Source: UBA12202 sp049595035 (lineage in GTDB: Bacteria; Pseudomonadota; Alphaproteobacteria; Puniceispirillales; UBA1172). From it: a stretch of DNA of 64,000 nucleotides. A program made the translations under genes and the position numbers. Positions 18,541 through 27,560 of the stretch are shown one piece after another; the first letter of the stretch is position 1, and every line of letters starts with the position of its first letter. The stretch spans positions 62,001 to 126,000 of the forward strand of contig JBMYKD010000002.1 in assembly GCA_049595035.1 (NCBI GenBank), written 5' to 3'. A model generated the notes under the pieces. That model had not been told where the DNA came from. It made no database searches and saw nothing but the letters and a program-made list of their open reading frames with translations.

Positions 18541-19715
18541 TCGCTTCCCGGCTTAACAAGAATACCGTCCCCAAGTGCTGGCAATCGTGTCGCCACGACC
18601 TGTTCACCATTGTTGATATTCCCTCTGACAAAGACAATACCTTCTGCTTTCTGAACAACCTCGACCTGCCGCTTAACTGTTCTGCCATTAATAATAACAA
18701 AAACACTATTATCATCATAAAGCGCGGCTTCCGGGATGGCGGCAACATTATCGACCTGACCAGAGGTATAGATCACCTCAACAAAAGCCCCTTCGGGAAT
18801 AATCCAGTCACCTTTATCGGATAAGGTGATTTCCGCATAGAATCTGCCTCCGCCTTCACCTGACTGGACATTTCCTTCGGCGCGGGTGATCGTAGCGTCA
18901 AGTGATGTGATCGCCTGACCACCAGACCGCCAGATAACATTAACCGGGTCACCTATTAATTCACTGGCATTGGCATACACATCACCGGGCACAACAAATG
19001 ATACTTCCAGACTGGATAAATCGGTTATCGTTCCCACGGCAATTGCTGGTGAAACCACCATCCCGCGACCGATATTCACAGATGAAACAATGCCGTCAAA
19101 GGGTGCCGTCAGAATAGTATCGGAAAGCTGTTTGCTGGCACGTTTAAGATTTAGTTCAAGCTGTGCCTGTTGCCTTTTGGCCTGTTCAAGTGCGTTTTTT
19201 GCCATAGAAAGAGCTAGCCGCGCTTCATCCAGATTTGCTTGTGATGCAACAGATGCTACATTCATCTGGCGTGTTCGCTCATAATTTTTCTGGCGCAAAT
19301 CCAGCTGAATGGCTAATTCGGTGATATTTGTTTTATTCGCTTCCAGTTGAATAACAATTTCATCCCTTGCAATGGTGAGCAATTCGCGATCAAGTCTGGC
19401 CAGTTCCTGACCTTTTGTCACATATCCACCATTCTTGAAAATATCGGATACCTGTTCAACATCACCGGTAATATTGAAATTCAACGATGATTTCCGGCTT
19501 GCTTCCACCTGCCCAAAAGATGATTTTTTAGGAAATGCGACCTGAAAATCTATTGATGCTACCTCAACTGTCCATATTTTTTCCAGCCTTGGCTGTAATG
19601 GTTTTTCAGGCTTTGTAGCAACAAGGTAATTATATCCTGAAACCCCAAGAAACAGAATGCCCAGAGCAACAATGGCTTTGCTAGAATAAGAGGTGATTTT
19701 TCTAATTAAGTTCAT
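18537..19715 (-). CDS. RND efflux periplasmic adaptor (membrane fusion protein)
   Basis: The adaptor that links the downstream RND permease to an outer-membrane channel. It has an N-terminal membrane anchor (about residues 12-30), a lipoyl-like half motif (GGYVTKGQELARLDRELL), a long alpha hairpin rich in Ala/Gln/Leu/Arg (about residues 95-185), the returning lipoyl half (DTILTAPFDGIVSSVNIGRG) and a beta-barrel and membrane-proximal domain. The frame extends to 19799 but the ATG at 19715, just before the membrane anchor, fits the family better. A 188-base spacer separates it from the divergent MATE gene and carries an inverted repeat. Confidence 0.9.
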   Translation of the reverse strand: MNLIRKITSYSSKAIVALGILFLGVSGYNYLVATKPEKPLQPRLEKIWTVEVASIDFQVAFPKKSSFGQVEASRKSSLNFNITGDVEQVSDIFKNGGYVTKGQELARLDRELLTIARDEIVIQLEANKTNITELAIQLDLRQKNYERTRQMNVASVASQANLDEARLALSMAKNALEQAKRQQAQLELNLKRASKQLSDTILTAPFDGIVSSVNIGRGMVVSPAIAVGTITDLSSLEVSFVVPGDVYANASELIGDPVNVIWRSGGQAITSLDATITRAEGNVQSGEGGGRFYAEITLSDKGDWIIPEGAFVEVIYTSGQVDNVAAIPEAALYDDNSVFVIINGRTVKRQVEVVQKAEGIVFVRGNINNGEQVVATRLPALGDGILVKPGSE

Positions 19716-19763
19716 GAGATTTGATGATATAACAAAAGCGATGGGGCTAACGTTATGTATTCC

Positions 19764-19798
19764 TGATTTATAAACTATGCTATCATCTTCATAAATCA
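19764..19798. promoter_or_regulatory. Inverted repeat between divergent efflux genes, possible operator
   Basis: Perfect 8-base arms TGATTTAT and ATAAATCA are separated by 19 bases, 49 bases upstream of the RND adaptor start. On the minus strand the arms also resemble promoter elements (TTGATT and TATAAA), though their spacing is too wide for a normal sigma-70 promoter. An operator for a repressor of the pump is possible. No TetR- or MarR-type regulator gene lies nearby, so this is suggestive only. Confidence 0.3.
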
Positions 19799-19903
19799 AG
19801 ATACAACATACAGCAAATGTTCATTATCGTTTAAACCGCATTTTCCGATTAATTATTTCCTAAATCCAAAATTCCGGATATCATCGGGCAACAAAGGATT
19901 ATT

Positions 19904-21283
19904 ATGTCTGCATCTAAGCCCTGGTCTTTCCATTTCTGGGCAACCCTGAAACTTGCTCTGCCATTAATGATTGGTCAGATTGCCCTTATCAGCATCTGGA
20001 CAGCAGATATTGTCATGATGGGGTGGATCAATACCGATGCACTAGCCGCCGGAACACAGGCTAACCGCATGTATCAACCGCTTTATTTTATTGCTATCGG
20101 ATTGACGCTGGCGGTCAGTCCCCTCACGTCACAGGCGCTTGGCGGCAAAAAACAACGCATTGCCAGACAAGTGTTGCGGATGGGTATCTGGATGGCTGTT
20201 CTCTATGGTTTATTCACCATTATTCCAATGTGGTATGGGGAAACCATTTTGCTATGGTTGCGGCAAGACCCGGCCATTGCCGAACATGCTTCTATCTATT
20301 TACGGCTAATGGGTTTAGGCATGCCGTTTACTTTTGTGTTTTTTGTTTTGCGGAATTATATCTCTGCCTATCAAAAACCTATCCCCCCCGTTATCATCAC
20401 CTGTATAGGCCTTGTCATAAATATCTGTTTGAATCAGATTTTTGCCATGGGTTTGTTTGGCATACCGGCAATGGAATTAGCCGGGATTGGGCTTGGAACC
20501 GCAATTACTTTCATCTTGATGGTTTTCATGTTGGCATTTTACATGGTCACAAATAGACAGATAGGCCGCACCAGACCATTTGGCCGGCTTTTCCGGTTCA
20601 ACCCCCTTATCATGAAACGATTATTGATTGTCGGCTTTCCCATCGGGCTAAGCTTGCTAGCAGAAACCGGAATGTTTATTGTGGGGGGCATATATATGGG
20701 AATATTCGGCATTGCCGCGGTGGCAGCATCCGGCATCAGTAATCAGATCGGGGCGGTCGCCTACATGCTTCCTCTTGCCTTATCATTAGCCACAACTATC
20801 CGTATTGGCCACGCGGCAGGGGCGAATAAACCTGATGAAGCTATCCGTGCAGGCATAATGTCTGTTCTGCTGGTTACCGCTGTCACCCTAATCCTGAGTA
20901 TCATCATTTATATCTTCCGGGTTGAACTTGTAAAACTTTTCCTTAATTCGGATGACGCTTTATTTGATGCTGTGATGACTTATGCCATTGCCATGATCAT
21001 TGTGGTTGCCATATTCCAGCTTTTTGATGGCCTGCAATCTATATTCATTGCCATTTTGCGCGGGATTAGCGATACGCGCATACCTGCCTTGATTTCCATA
21101 TTCTGTTACTGGGGCATTGGATTAACATCTGGCTATATTCTGGCAACACCACTTGGTTATGGCCCTATCGGAATATGGGCCGGAATTACTATCGGACTTA
21201 TCGCAGCCACACTCATACTAGGGCTAAGATGCTGGAACACAAAAAATCAATTGAAACATGATGGTCATTTTAATCTAATATAA
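19904..21283 (+). CDS. MATE family multidrug efflux protein
   Basis: A 459-residue polytopic membrane protein with 12 predicted helices in two similar halves, as in MATE (multidrug and toxic compound extrusion) exporters driven by Na+ or H+. Family markers include LALPLMIGQIALI in helix 1, the AAGTQANRMYQPLYFIAIGL region, and in the second half VAASGISNQIGAVAYMLPLA followed by RIGHAAGA. A NorM-like role in export of cationic compounds is likely, but substrate is unknown. An AAAGGA element precedes the ATG. It is divergent from the RND operon and ends six bases before glnE. Confidence 0.92.
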   Translation: MSASKPWSFHFWATLKLALPLMIGQIALISIWTADIVMMGWINTDALAAGTQANRMYQPLYFIAIGLTLAVSPLTSQALGGKKQRIARQVLRMGIWMAVLYGLFTIIPMWYGETILLWLRQDPAIAEHASIYLRLMGLGMPFTFVFFVLRNYISAYQKPIPPVIITCIGLVINICLNQIFAMGLFGIPAMELAGIGLGTAITFILMVFMLAFYMVTNRQIGRTRPFGRLFRFNPLIMKRLLIVGFPIGLSLLAETGMFIVGGIYMGIFGIAAVAASGISNQIGAVAYMLPLALSLATTIRIGHAAGANKPDEAIRAGIMSVLLVTAVTLILSIIIYIFRVELVKLFLNSDDALFDAVMTYAIAMIIVVAIFQLFDGLQSIFIAILRGISDTRIPALISIFCYWGIGLTSGYILATPLGYGPIGIWAGITIGLIAATLILGLRCWNTKNQLKHDGHFNLI

Positions 21284-21289
21284 GATAAC

Positions 21290-24163
21290 ATGGAAAATCG
21301 TATTGCTTCATCTCCAGTTTCTCTGGCTGAACTAAGCCAGCATGAAAATGAATGTGTTAGTCTGCTTTCTTCGCATATGGACAGCACCTCTGCATCTATT
21401 CTGGCAACAGCCATGCATCTTGCCCCCTATCTAGATCAGCTATACCGGAAAAATATCACCCTTATTCCACAGATACTGAATGAAGATACCGAAGAATTAA
21501 TAAAAACCGCAAACGCAACACTGATCGACAGCTTTGGTCAGGCTACGACCAATGATCAGGCGATGAAGGCCATTCGCGTATTCAGGCAGAATATAAACAC
21601 TATTGTGACGGTTCTGGATATTCTTGATCGCGTGAGTGTGGCAGATCAGATTGCCTGGCTCAGTCATGCCGCTGATCTGGCTAGCACAACCCTTGCCAAC
21701 TGGCTTGAGATAACAGCAAGACAAAAACATCGCTTAAAGCCAGAATCCTCATGGGCTATCCTTGCCATGGGAAAACTGGGATCTGGAGAGCTTAATTTTT
21801 CTTCAGATATTGATCTGATTGTACTGTATCATACCGCTGATGATGATCTGGATAGTGGCCGGGTCTATGTTGATCTGGCTCGGCAATTCGCCCATATCAT
21901 GAGCAAACCCACCGCAGATGGTATTGGCTGGCGTGTGGATTACCGGTTACGGCCAAACCCAAGCGTAACCCCTGTTGCCATCCGGTTTGAAAATGCCATC
22001 AGTTATTATGAATCCATGGCAAGAACGTGGGAACGGGTCGCTTTTATCCGCGCACGCCCCATTGCAGGTTCCATTGATCTGGCACAACAGTTTTTATCTG
22101 AAATCGAACCATTTATCTGGCGGCGTTATCTTGATTATACTGTCATTGATGAAATGAAAATGATGCTCCAGAGGGAACCAAAACCACAGGACTTGTCTGG
22201 TTTTAATGTTAAAAAAGGCAATGGCGGCATCAGGTCTATTGAATTTGCCGTACATGTTCAGCAAATTATCGCCGGCGGCAGAGAAAGCGAATTGCGCCAA
22301 CGGTCAACCATCAAGGCTTTAGCCACATTAGGGCACTTAAACTGGATCAATCCGGAAACGGCACGCCTGCTCAGTAAGCATTATTTTCAATTGCGCCGGT
22401 TAGAACACCGTATCCAGATGATTCATGATGCCCATAGCCATCAGTTTCCCCGTCATGTGGCGGCACTTTCTGATCTGGCACAGTTTTGCGGGTATAAGGA
22501 TGTCATTGCCTTTCGCCAGGCTGTCCATGGCCTGACTGATAGCGTCATCACGCATACAGCAATTATTTCCGATCGGTTGGGCATTAATCCGGCCAGAACG
22601 GATATATCCCATCCTATTTCCCTGTCTTTGCTTCTGGATCAGGATGATGACAGCAATGCCGTTGCCAATGCTTTATCAGAGTTAGGTTTTCATGATGTCA
22701 ATAGCATCAGCACCACATGCCGACGCTGGATGGCAGGACAGGTTCCAGCCACCCAGAGCAGTCGTTCCAAAGACATTCTAGGCCGCTTCCTGCCTGAAAT
22801 GCTTATTCAGATCAGTAAAGCCGATGATCCTGATCAGGCATTTAATGCTTTTACCCGCCTGGTGGAAAACCTGCCTATCGGGGTTCAGTTCTTTTCCTTG
22901 CTGGAAAGCAATCCCAACATTACGAAAGTGATAGCAAGTCTGCTATTAGCATCCCCGCGCATGGCTGAAAATCTTGCCACCCATTCGGCCTTGGTTGATG
23001 ACCTGCTTTATGAAGAATTCTGGCAACCTATCGCAAATGATATAAAAAGCATGACTGATACGCTGTCAGAACAGATGGCAGCAGCAAAATCACATGAAGA
23101 TAAACTCAATCAGCTTCGCATTACCCTCAGGCATTGGCATTTCCGGGCACATGTGCATCTGATCACCGGTATCATTGATCCATCAGAAACAGGATTAATC
23201 CTGTCAAATATTGCTGAAGCCGCGATTATATCGGCGTTACCCGTTGCACAGGATCATATCCATCACAGGTATGGATCACTTGAAAAAGGCGGGCTGGTCA
23301 TCATGGCAATGGGGCGACTTGGCACGCGTGAGATGACCTCATCATCTGATCTGGATTTGGTATTAATTCACCAGACCCCCGATGATGAACAAAATCAGGT
23401 CATGACAAATGGTGACCATCCTATCCATGCTAGTCTATATTTCACCCGCATTGGTCAGGAACTGATTAATATTCTGACAGCACCAACCGCTGAAGGCAAA
23501 GGATTTGAAGTAGATATGCGGTTAAGGCCTAGCGGAAAATCAGGCCCTGTTACCATTGCTTTCGACCGTTTTGCCAGTTACCAGCAGGAACACGCCTGGA
23601 CATGGGAACATATGGCTTTGATCCGGGCACGCATCATTACTGGCTTTCGGCATGAAAATCTGGCTGAACAGATAGAATCCTGCCATGCCAGACTGATGAA
23701 AATGCCACGCGATGCCAATAAAGTCATAGCAGATGCGAAAGACATGCGGAAACGTATCACCACCCATCATCCACCACGATCAGATCATGATTTGCGCCTG
23801 ATCCCGGGCGGCTTGATTGATATGGACTTCTTTGCCCAGATCATGCAATTGCTTCATCCCTGTCCGGATGGCCACCGCTATGGGCAGGCCATTGATGCCA
23901 TTGCAAACCTTACACAACGTGGGGTGATTGCAGATAATGATGGTAAAGCTTTACTAAAAGCAATGTCCGTATTGCTTAATCTGAATCAGATCATGCGTCT
24001 GGTGATTATTGGTGTCCATGATCAGAAACCTGATGCCTTGCTTCCACAACCGATAGCAGAACGGTTTCACATTACAACAATTGCAGATATGGATCACATG
24101 GTCAGAACCCATACCGAAACCATTATTTCAATCATAAATCGCTATTTAAACCTTCAGCATTAG
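21290..24163 (+). CDS. glnE: Bifunctional glutamine synthetase adenylyltransferase/deadenylase
   Basis: GlnE adds AMP to glutamine synthetase under nitrogen excess and removes it under limitation, answering to PII protein. The 957-residue protein has two nucleotidyltransferase domains: the adenylyl-removing one with KLGSGELNFSSDIDLIVLY (about residues 160-178) and the adenylylating one with GRLGTREMTSSSDLDLVLIH (about 675-694), each followed by helical GlnD-like bundles. Length matches the family. It begins six bases after the MATE gene, an unusual partner, so co-transcription may be incidental. Confidence 0.96.
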   Translation: MENRIASSPVSLAELSQHENECVSLLSSHMDSTSASILATAMHLAPYLDQLYRKNITLIPQILNEDTEELIKTANATLIDSFGQATTNDQAMKAIRVFRQNINTIVTVLDILDRVSVADQIAWLSHAADLASTTLANWLEITARQKHRLKPESSWAILAMGKLGSGELNFSSDIDLIVLYHTADDDLDSGRVYVDLARQFAHIMSKPTADGIGWRVDYRLRPNPSVTPVAIRFENAISYYESMARTWERVAFIRARPIAGSIDLAQQFLSEIEPFIWRRYLDYTVIDEMKMMLQREPKPQDLSGFNVKKGNGGIRSIEFAVHVQQIIAGGRESELRQRSTIKALATLGHLNWINPETARLLSKHYFQLRRLEHRIQMIHDAHSHQFPRHVAALSDLAQFCGYKDVIAFRQAVHGLTDSVITHTAIISDRLGINPARTDISHPISLSLLLDQDDDSNAVANALSELGFHDVNSISTTCRRWMAGQVPATQSSRSKDILGRFLPEMLIQISKADDPDQAFNAFTRLVENLPIGVQFFSLLESNPNITKVIASLLLASPRMAENLATHSALVDDLLYEEFWQPIANDIKSMTDTLSEQMAAAKSHEDKLNQLRITLRHWHFRAHVHLITGIIDPSETGLILSNIAEAAIISALPVAQDHIHHRYGSLEKGGLVIMAMGRLGTREMTSSSDLDLVLIHQTPDDEQNQVMTNGDHPIHASLYFTRIGQELINILTAPTAEGKGFEVDMRLRPSGKSGPVTIAFDRFASYQQEHAWTWEHMALIRARIITGFRHENLAEQIESCHARLMKMPRDANKVIADAKDMRKRITTHHPPRSDHDLRLIPGGLIDMDFFAQIMQLLHPCPDGHRYGQAIDAIANLTQRGVIADNDGKALLKAMSVLLNLNQIMRLVIIGVHDQKPDALLPQPIAERFHITTIADMDHMVRTHTETIISIINRYLNLQH

Positions 24164-24191
24164 CGATATGCTTAATGCGCTATGAGGTATG

Positions 24192-24209
24192 TGCAAAATT
24201 CCTTTTGCA
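24192..24209. repeat. Short perfect inverted repeat after glnE
   Basis: Arms TGCAAAA and TTTTGCA flank TTCC, 28 bases after the glnE stop. The hairpin is AT-rich and has no T-run immediately after it on either strand, so it does not meet the pattern of an intrinsic terminator. The rest of the 123-base spacer before the MFS gene holds no recognisable signal apart from a GGGA element before that gene's ATG. Confidence 0.3.
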
Positions 24210-24286
24210 AAACAATAAAAAAAGGCGTAAGCAGATTTTCAGTCGCACCTGATTCCTGTTGCGATAATAAACGATGGGAATAGTCG

Positions 24287-25555
24287 ATGAGATCAGCCAT
24301 TATTTCATCCTGGACACTTTTTTTCGGCATTCTGCTTTTCATGGTTGGAAACGGATTGCAGGGGGTGTTGTTAGGGGTTAGAGCAGAACAGCTTGAATTC
24401 GGTGATGTTATGACCGGATTCGTCATGGGCGGTTATTTTCTTGGCTATCTTAGCGGGACATTTGTTATCCCGAAACTGGTCAGCAGGGTTGGCCATATCC
24501 GCGTTTTCGGCGTCATGGCGGCATTGGCCTCAGCATCCATCCTGGTGCATCCGATTGTTGAATATGCCTCCATGTGGATGATCATGCGTATTCTCACCGG
24601 ATTTGCCTATGTTGGCATGTATATCGTATCGGAAAGCTGGATTAACGATAAAGCCACTAATTCTTCCCGTGGCGGTCTTTTATCCGTTTACATGATTGTC
24701 CAGATGCTCGGCATGATGATTGGTCAGTCCATGCTGACATTTGGTAGCGAAACCGGATATGATATGTTTCTGGCAGTATCAATCATCGTATCATTTGCCG
24801 CTATCCCCATTATGTTGACCGCCGCTAGGTCACCAGATTTTGAAGAACCCGAACCGGCTTCGTTCCGGCGGGTGTATTATAACTCCCCCCTTAGTGTGGT
24901 CGGCATGGGCATAACCGGATTTAATGCGGCGATTGTGTTTGGTATGGGGGCTGTATTTGCATCCAAGATCGGCATGTCGTTAACTCAGGTATCCTATTTC
25001 ATGGTTGCTATCGGCGGCGGTGCTATGATTCTGCAATATCCGATTGGCAAACTGTCTGATCTGATTGACCGGCGAACCGTTATCCTGATCGCACATAGTC
25101 TATCTCTTGGTTTTCTCATTGCCAGTTATTATGCCAGTTCTATCAGCTTTTTATGGCTTGGGCTTATGATGGCTTTATATAGCGGAGTTAGTACGCCTTT
25201 ATATTCCCTTTATATTGCCCATGCGAATGATTACCTGTCCCCACGTCAGGTTGTTAGCACTAGCGCAAAACTTGTTATGATTAACGGATTAGGCGCCATA
25301 TTTGGCCCACCTGTTTTGGGATATAGCATCTATTTAATTGGGGTCAGTGCGTTTTTCAGCGTTCAGATCATCATGCATATTATCATGATCGGCTTTGTTT
25401 TCTATCGCATGTATGCAAGGGAATCGATGCCATTGGAAGCACAGGGGCCATTTGTTGCTGTTCGCGGCACCAGCGTTGCTTCCAGCCTGTTACCAGAAGC
25501 AGAATGGGATGGGCGTGAAGATGATGACAAGACAGGTAATGTTAACTTGACCTAG
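24287..25555 (+). CDS. MFS transporter, YcaD-like
   Basis: A 422-residue major facilitator with 12 predicted helices. It resembles the YcaD-type MFS group: VGNGLQGVLLGVRAEQLEF near the first loop, GYFLGYLSGTFVIPKLVSRVGHIRVF, SESWINDKATNSSRGGLLSVYMI around helix 5, and PIGKLSDLIDRRTVI in the central loop. The substrate is not known for this group. The C-terminal tail after helix 12 is hydrophilic and acidic (DGREDDDKTG). It converges on the DUF1489 gene with 26 bases between stop codons, part of which is a short direct repeat. Confidence 0.9.
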   Translation: MRSAIISSWTLFFGILLFMVGNGLQGVLLGVRAEQLEFGDVMTGFVMGGYFLGYLSGTFVIPKLVSRVGHIRVFGVMAALASASILVHPIVEYASMWMIMRILTGFAYVGMYIVSESWINDKATNSSRGGLLSVYMIVQMLGMMIGQSMLTFGSETGYDMFLAVSIIVSFAAIPIMLTAARSPDFEEPEPASFRRVYYNSPLSVVGMGITGFNAAIVFGMGAVFASKIGMSLTQVSYFMVAIGGGAMILQYPIGKLSDLIDRRTVILIAHSLSLGFLIASYYASSISFLWLGLMMALYSGVSTPLYSLYIAHANDYLSPRQVVSTSAKLVMINGLGAIFGPPVLGYSIYLIGVSAFFSVQIIMHIIMIGFVFYRMYARESMPLEAQGPFVAVRGTSVASSLLPEAEWDGREDDDKTGNVNLT

Positions 25556-25558
25556 CCA

Positions 25559-25582
25559 GCACAGTTACCCGGCACAGTTACC
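25559..25582. repeat. Short direct repeat in convergent spacer
   Basis: The 11-mer GCACAGTTACC occurs twice with a 13-base period, filling most of the spacer between the MFS gene and the convergent DUF1489 gene. It looks like a small slippage-type duplication rather than a regulatory site. Confidence 0.5.
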
Positions 25583-26001
25583 TAGAGCAACCCTAATTCG
25601 CGTAATTCTTCCTGCATTTCCCGTGGCATCATATCATCCGGGTCGGTTCCAGCTGGTAAATCTGGTGGTGCATCTTCAGGTTTTAGGTAACGCCACCCCT
25701 GAAAAGGACGCAAACGTCTTTCCACAACCGGAATTAATCCCTTATCCAGCACAATTCCACATGCTGGCTTTCCATCACCGCGCACAACTTCAACCAGATC
25801 AATAATCGGCTGACGCGCGCACATCCAGCCTTTAATGATCCAGTACATTGACCCGCCATCAAGGATAGCTTCGGCCTGTTTAGGAAAAGACCGTGTCACA
25901 TGCATAATCCGCTTTTGCCGTTGCAACAGCTGATCATGCCATGCCGCAAGCGTTTTCAGATTTTCGGAACCAACAGATAATTTTTTGAGATGCATGACCA
26001 T
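25582..26001 (-). CDS. DUF1489 family protein
   Basis: A 139-residue soluble protein that I recognise as DUF1489, a family of unknown function found mainly in alphaproteobacteria. Recognisable parts are LKKLSVGSENLKTLAAWH, VTRSFPKQAEAILDGGSMYW, the IKGWMCARQPIIDL stretch, CGIVLDKGLIPVV and the strongly conserved RPFQGWRYLKPEDAPPDL. No catalytic motif is obvious. It begins directly after mgtE on the same strand (six bases) and probably shares its transcript. An ATG two codons inside is an alternative start. Confidence 0.88.
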   Translation of the reverse strand: MVMHLKKLSVGSENLKTLAAWHDQLLQRQKRIMHVTRSFPKQAEAILDGGSMYWIIKGWMCARQPIIDLVEVVRGDGKPACGIVLDKGLIPVVERRLRPFQGWRYLKPEDAPPDLPAGTDPDDMMPREMQEELRELGLL

Positions 26002-26007
26002 ATCACA

Positions 26008-27423
26008 TTATACCAGATACAGTGCCGCCAGACCAAGAAAAGTCAGAAAACCGATAACATCTGTCACTGTCGTAATAAATACCGATGATGCCACTGCCGG
26101 ATCAATTTTCAATTTAGACAGGATAATAGGTATCCCTGCCCCGCTTAGGGCAGCCGCAAGCATATTGGCAATCATGGCAAAGCCCATTACCAGCGCGATT
26201 TCCATATTCTGAAACCAGATGAGAGCAACAACGCCGGCAACAATAGCAAACATTAATCCATTCACAAGCCCCACCATAACTTCACGCATGATAAAGCGAT
26301 TAACAATCCGGATATCCCCTAACTGCCGCATGGCTAATGCCCGCACCGCAACAGTAACAGTCTGGGTTCCCGCGTTTCCACCCATGGATGCAACAATAGG
26401 CATTAACACGGCCAGCGCCACAAGCCGTTCGATGGTTTCATCAAAAACACCAATAACCAGCGACGCTATCACCGCCGTCATCAGGTTAACCAGAAGCCAT
26501 AAAAATCGGGACTGAACCGTAGCAATCAGCGATGACCGTAAGTTGCTGTCACTTACCCCACCAAGAGCCATTAAATCTTCGCCAGCTTCTTCCTGAATGA
26601 CCTCAACAATATCATCAACCGTAATCATTCCGACCAGTTTTTCTTGTGCATCAACCACGGATACAGAAACCAGTCCATATCGCTGAAAGAGAAGCCCGAC
26701 TTCTTCTTTGTCCATAGTAACCGGTATTTGATGGGGGGCTGTTTCCATGATATCGGATAACCGCACAGGACGATCAGATGATAACAGTTTGGATAGCCGG
26801 ACCTGCCCTAGCACCCGACGGGCTGGATCAATTATAATGATGGCATAAAACTCATCAGGCATCTGGTCTTCGGCTTGCGCCCGAAAATGATCAATCGACT
26901 GACCAACCGTCCAGTGTGATGGACATACCACCACTTCACGCTGCATCAAACGGCCAGCGCAATGTTCGGGATAAGACAGGGCTTCTTCGACGATTAGCCG
27001 CTCACCAACTGGCAAAGCGGCCAGAATATCTGCCACTTCTTCATCTTCAAGGTCTTCCAGGATATCAACAGCGTCATCACTATCCAGTTCAGGTAACGCT
27101 TGCGCCAGTTCATTAACACCATAACTGGAAACCACGTCTTCAAGTACGAAATCCGGCAAATAGGTTAAAACGGTTGGGTCTAGGTTTTCCCGCATCATCA
27201 GGGTGAAGCGTTTCAGCTGGGCGGAATTTAGCCGTTCTATCATATCAGCCTGATCGGCAGGATGGAGAGGCGCAATAAGGGAAACTAAACGATCTTTATT
27301 CCCATCAGCAATACAGGCAATCACCGCCGCCACCACCTTGGGGGTCAGGCCATAGAGATTTGCCAGCTCTGGTGATGCTGCCGTTTTAAATGCGATATTT
27401 TCATGATCCGGTTTAACAGCCAT
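26008..27423 (-). CDS. mgtE: Magnesium transporter MgtE
   Basis: MgtE is a Mg2+-gated Mg2+ channel/transporter of the inner membrane. The 471-residue product has the N-terminal helical MgtE_N domain (IAPLHPADQADMIERL, DAVDILEDLEDEEVADIL), a CBS pair, a connecting helix and five transmembrane helices with VLMPIVASMGGNAGTQTV and the last-helix Asp of TTVTDVIGFLTFLG. A frame extends to a TTG at 27519, but the ATG at 27423 has a GGAAGG ribosome site and lies downstream of a good promoter candidate at 27473-27500. No magnesium riboswitch is evident in the short leader. Confidence 0.95.
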   Translation of the reverse strand: MAVKPDHENIAFKTAASPELANLYGLTPKVVAAVIACIADGNKDRLVSLIAPLHPADQADMIERLNSAQLKRFTLMMRENLDPTVLTYLPDFVLEDVVSSYGVNELAQALPELDSDDAVDILEDLEDEEVADILAALPVGERLIVEEALSYPEHCAGRLMQREVVVCPSHWTVGQSIDHFRAQAEDQMPDEFYAIIIIDPARRVLGQVRLSKLLSSDRPVRLSDIMETAPHQIPVTMDKEEVGLLFQRYGLVSVSVVDAQEKLVGMITVDDIVEVIQEEAGEDLMALGGVSDSNLRSSLIATVQSRFLWLLVNLMTAVIASLVIGVFDETIERLVALAVLMPIVASMGGNAGTQTVTVAVRALAMRQLGDIRIVNRFIMREVMVGLVNGLMFAIVAGVVALIWFQNMEIALVMGFAMIANMLAAALSGAGIPIILSKLKIDPAVASSVFITTVTDVIGFLTFLGLAALYLV

Positions 27424-27472
27424 AATTGCGTGCCTTCCGACAGCATGTTGCCCTGCCATAAAATCTGCTTTG

Positions 27473-27500
27473 CTTATACCGCTTTTCACCAAAAAATCAA
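27473..27500 (-). promoter_or_regulatory. Putative sigma-70 promoter of mgtE
   Basis: On the minus strand TTGATT (-35, at 27500-27495) and TATAAG (-10, at 27478-27473) are separated by 16 bases. Predicted transcription would start near 27466, giving a leader of about 43 bases to the ATG at 27423. The location supports that start over the upstream TTG. Confidence 0.45.
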
Positions 27501-27560
27501 TGACCAGTAATGATTCCAATGATCTTGATAAAGGAAAAACCTATAAAAATCTGCTGGTTA

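Noticed and set aside
24192..24209. Terminator after glnE
   Set aside because: The stem is AT-rich and no T-run follows it on either strand; kept only as an inverted repeat.
27424..27519. N-terminal extension of mgtE from a TTG start
   Set aside because: The extension lies across a promoter candidate, lacks family similarity, and the ATG at 27423 has a good GGAAGG site.
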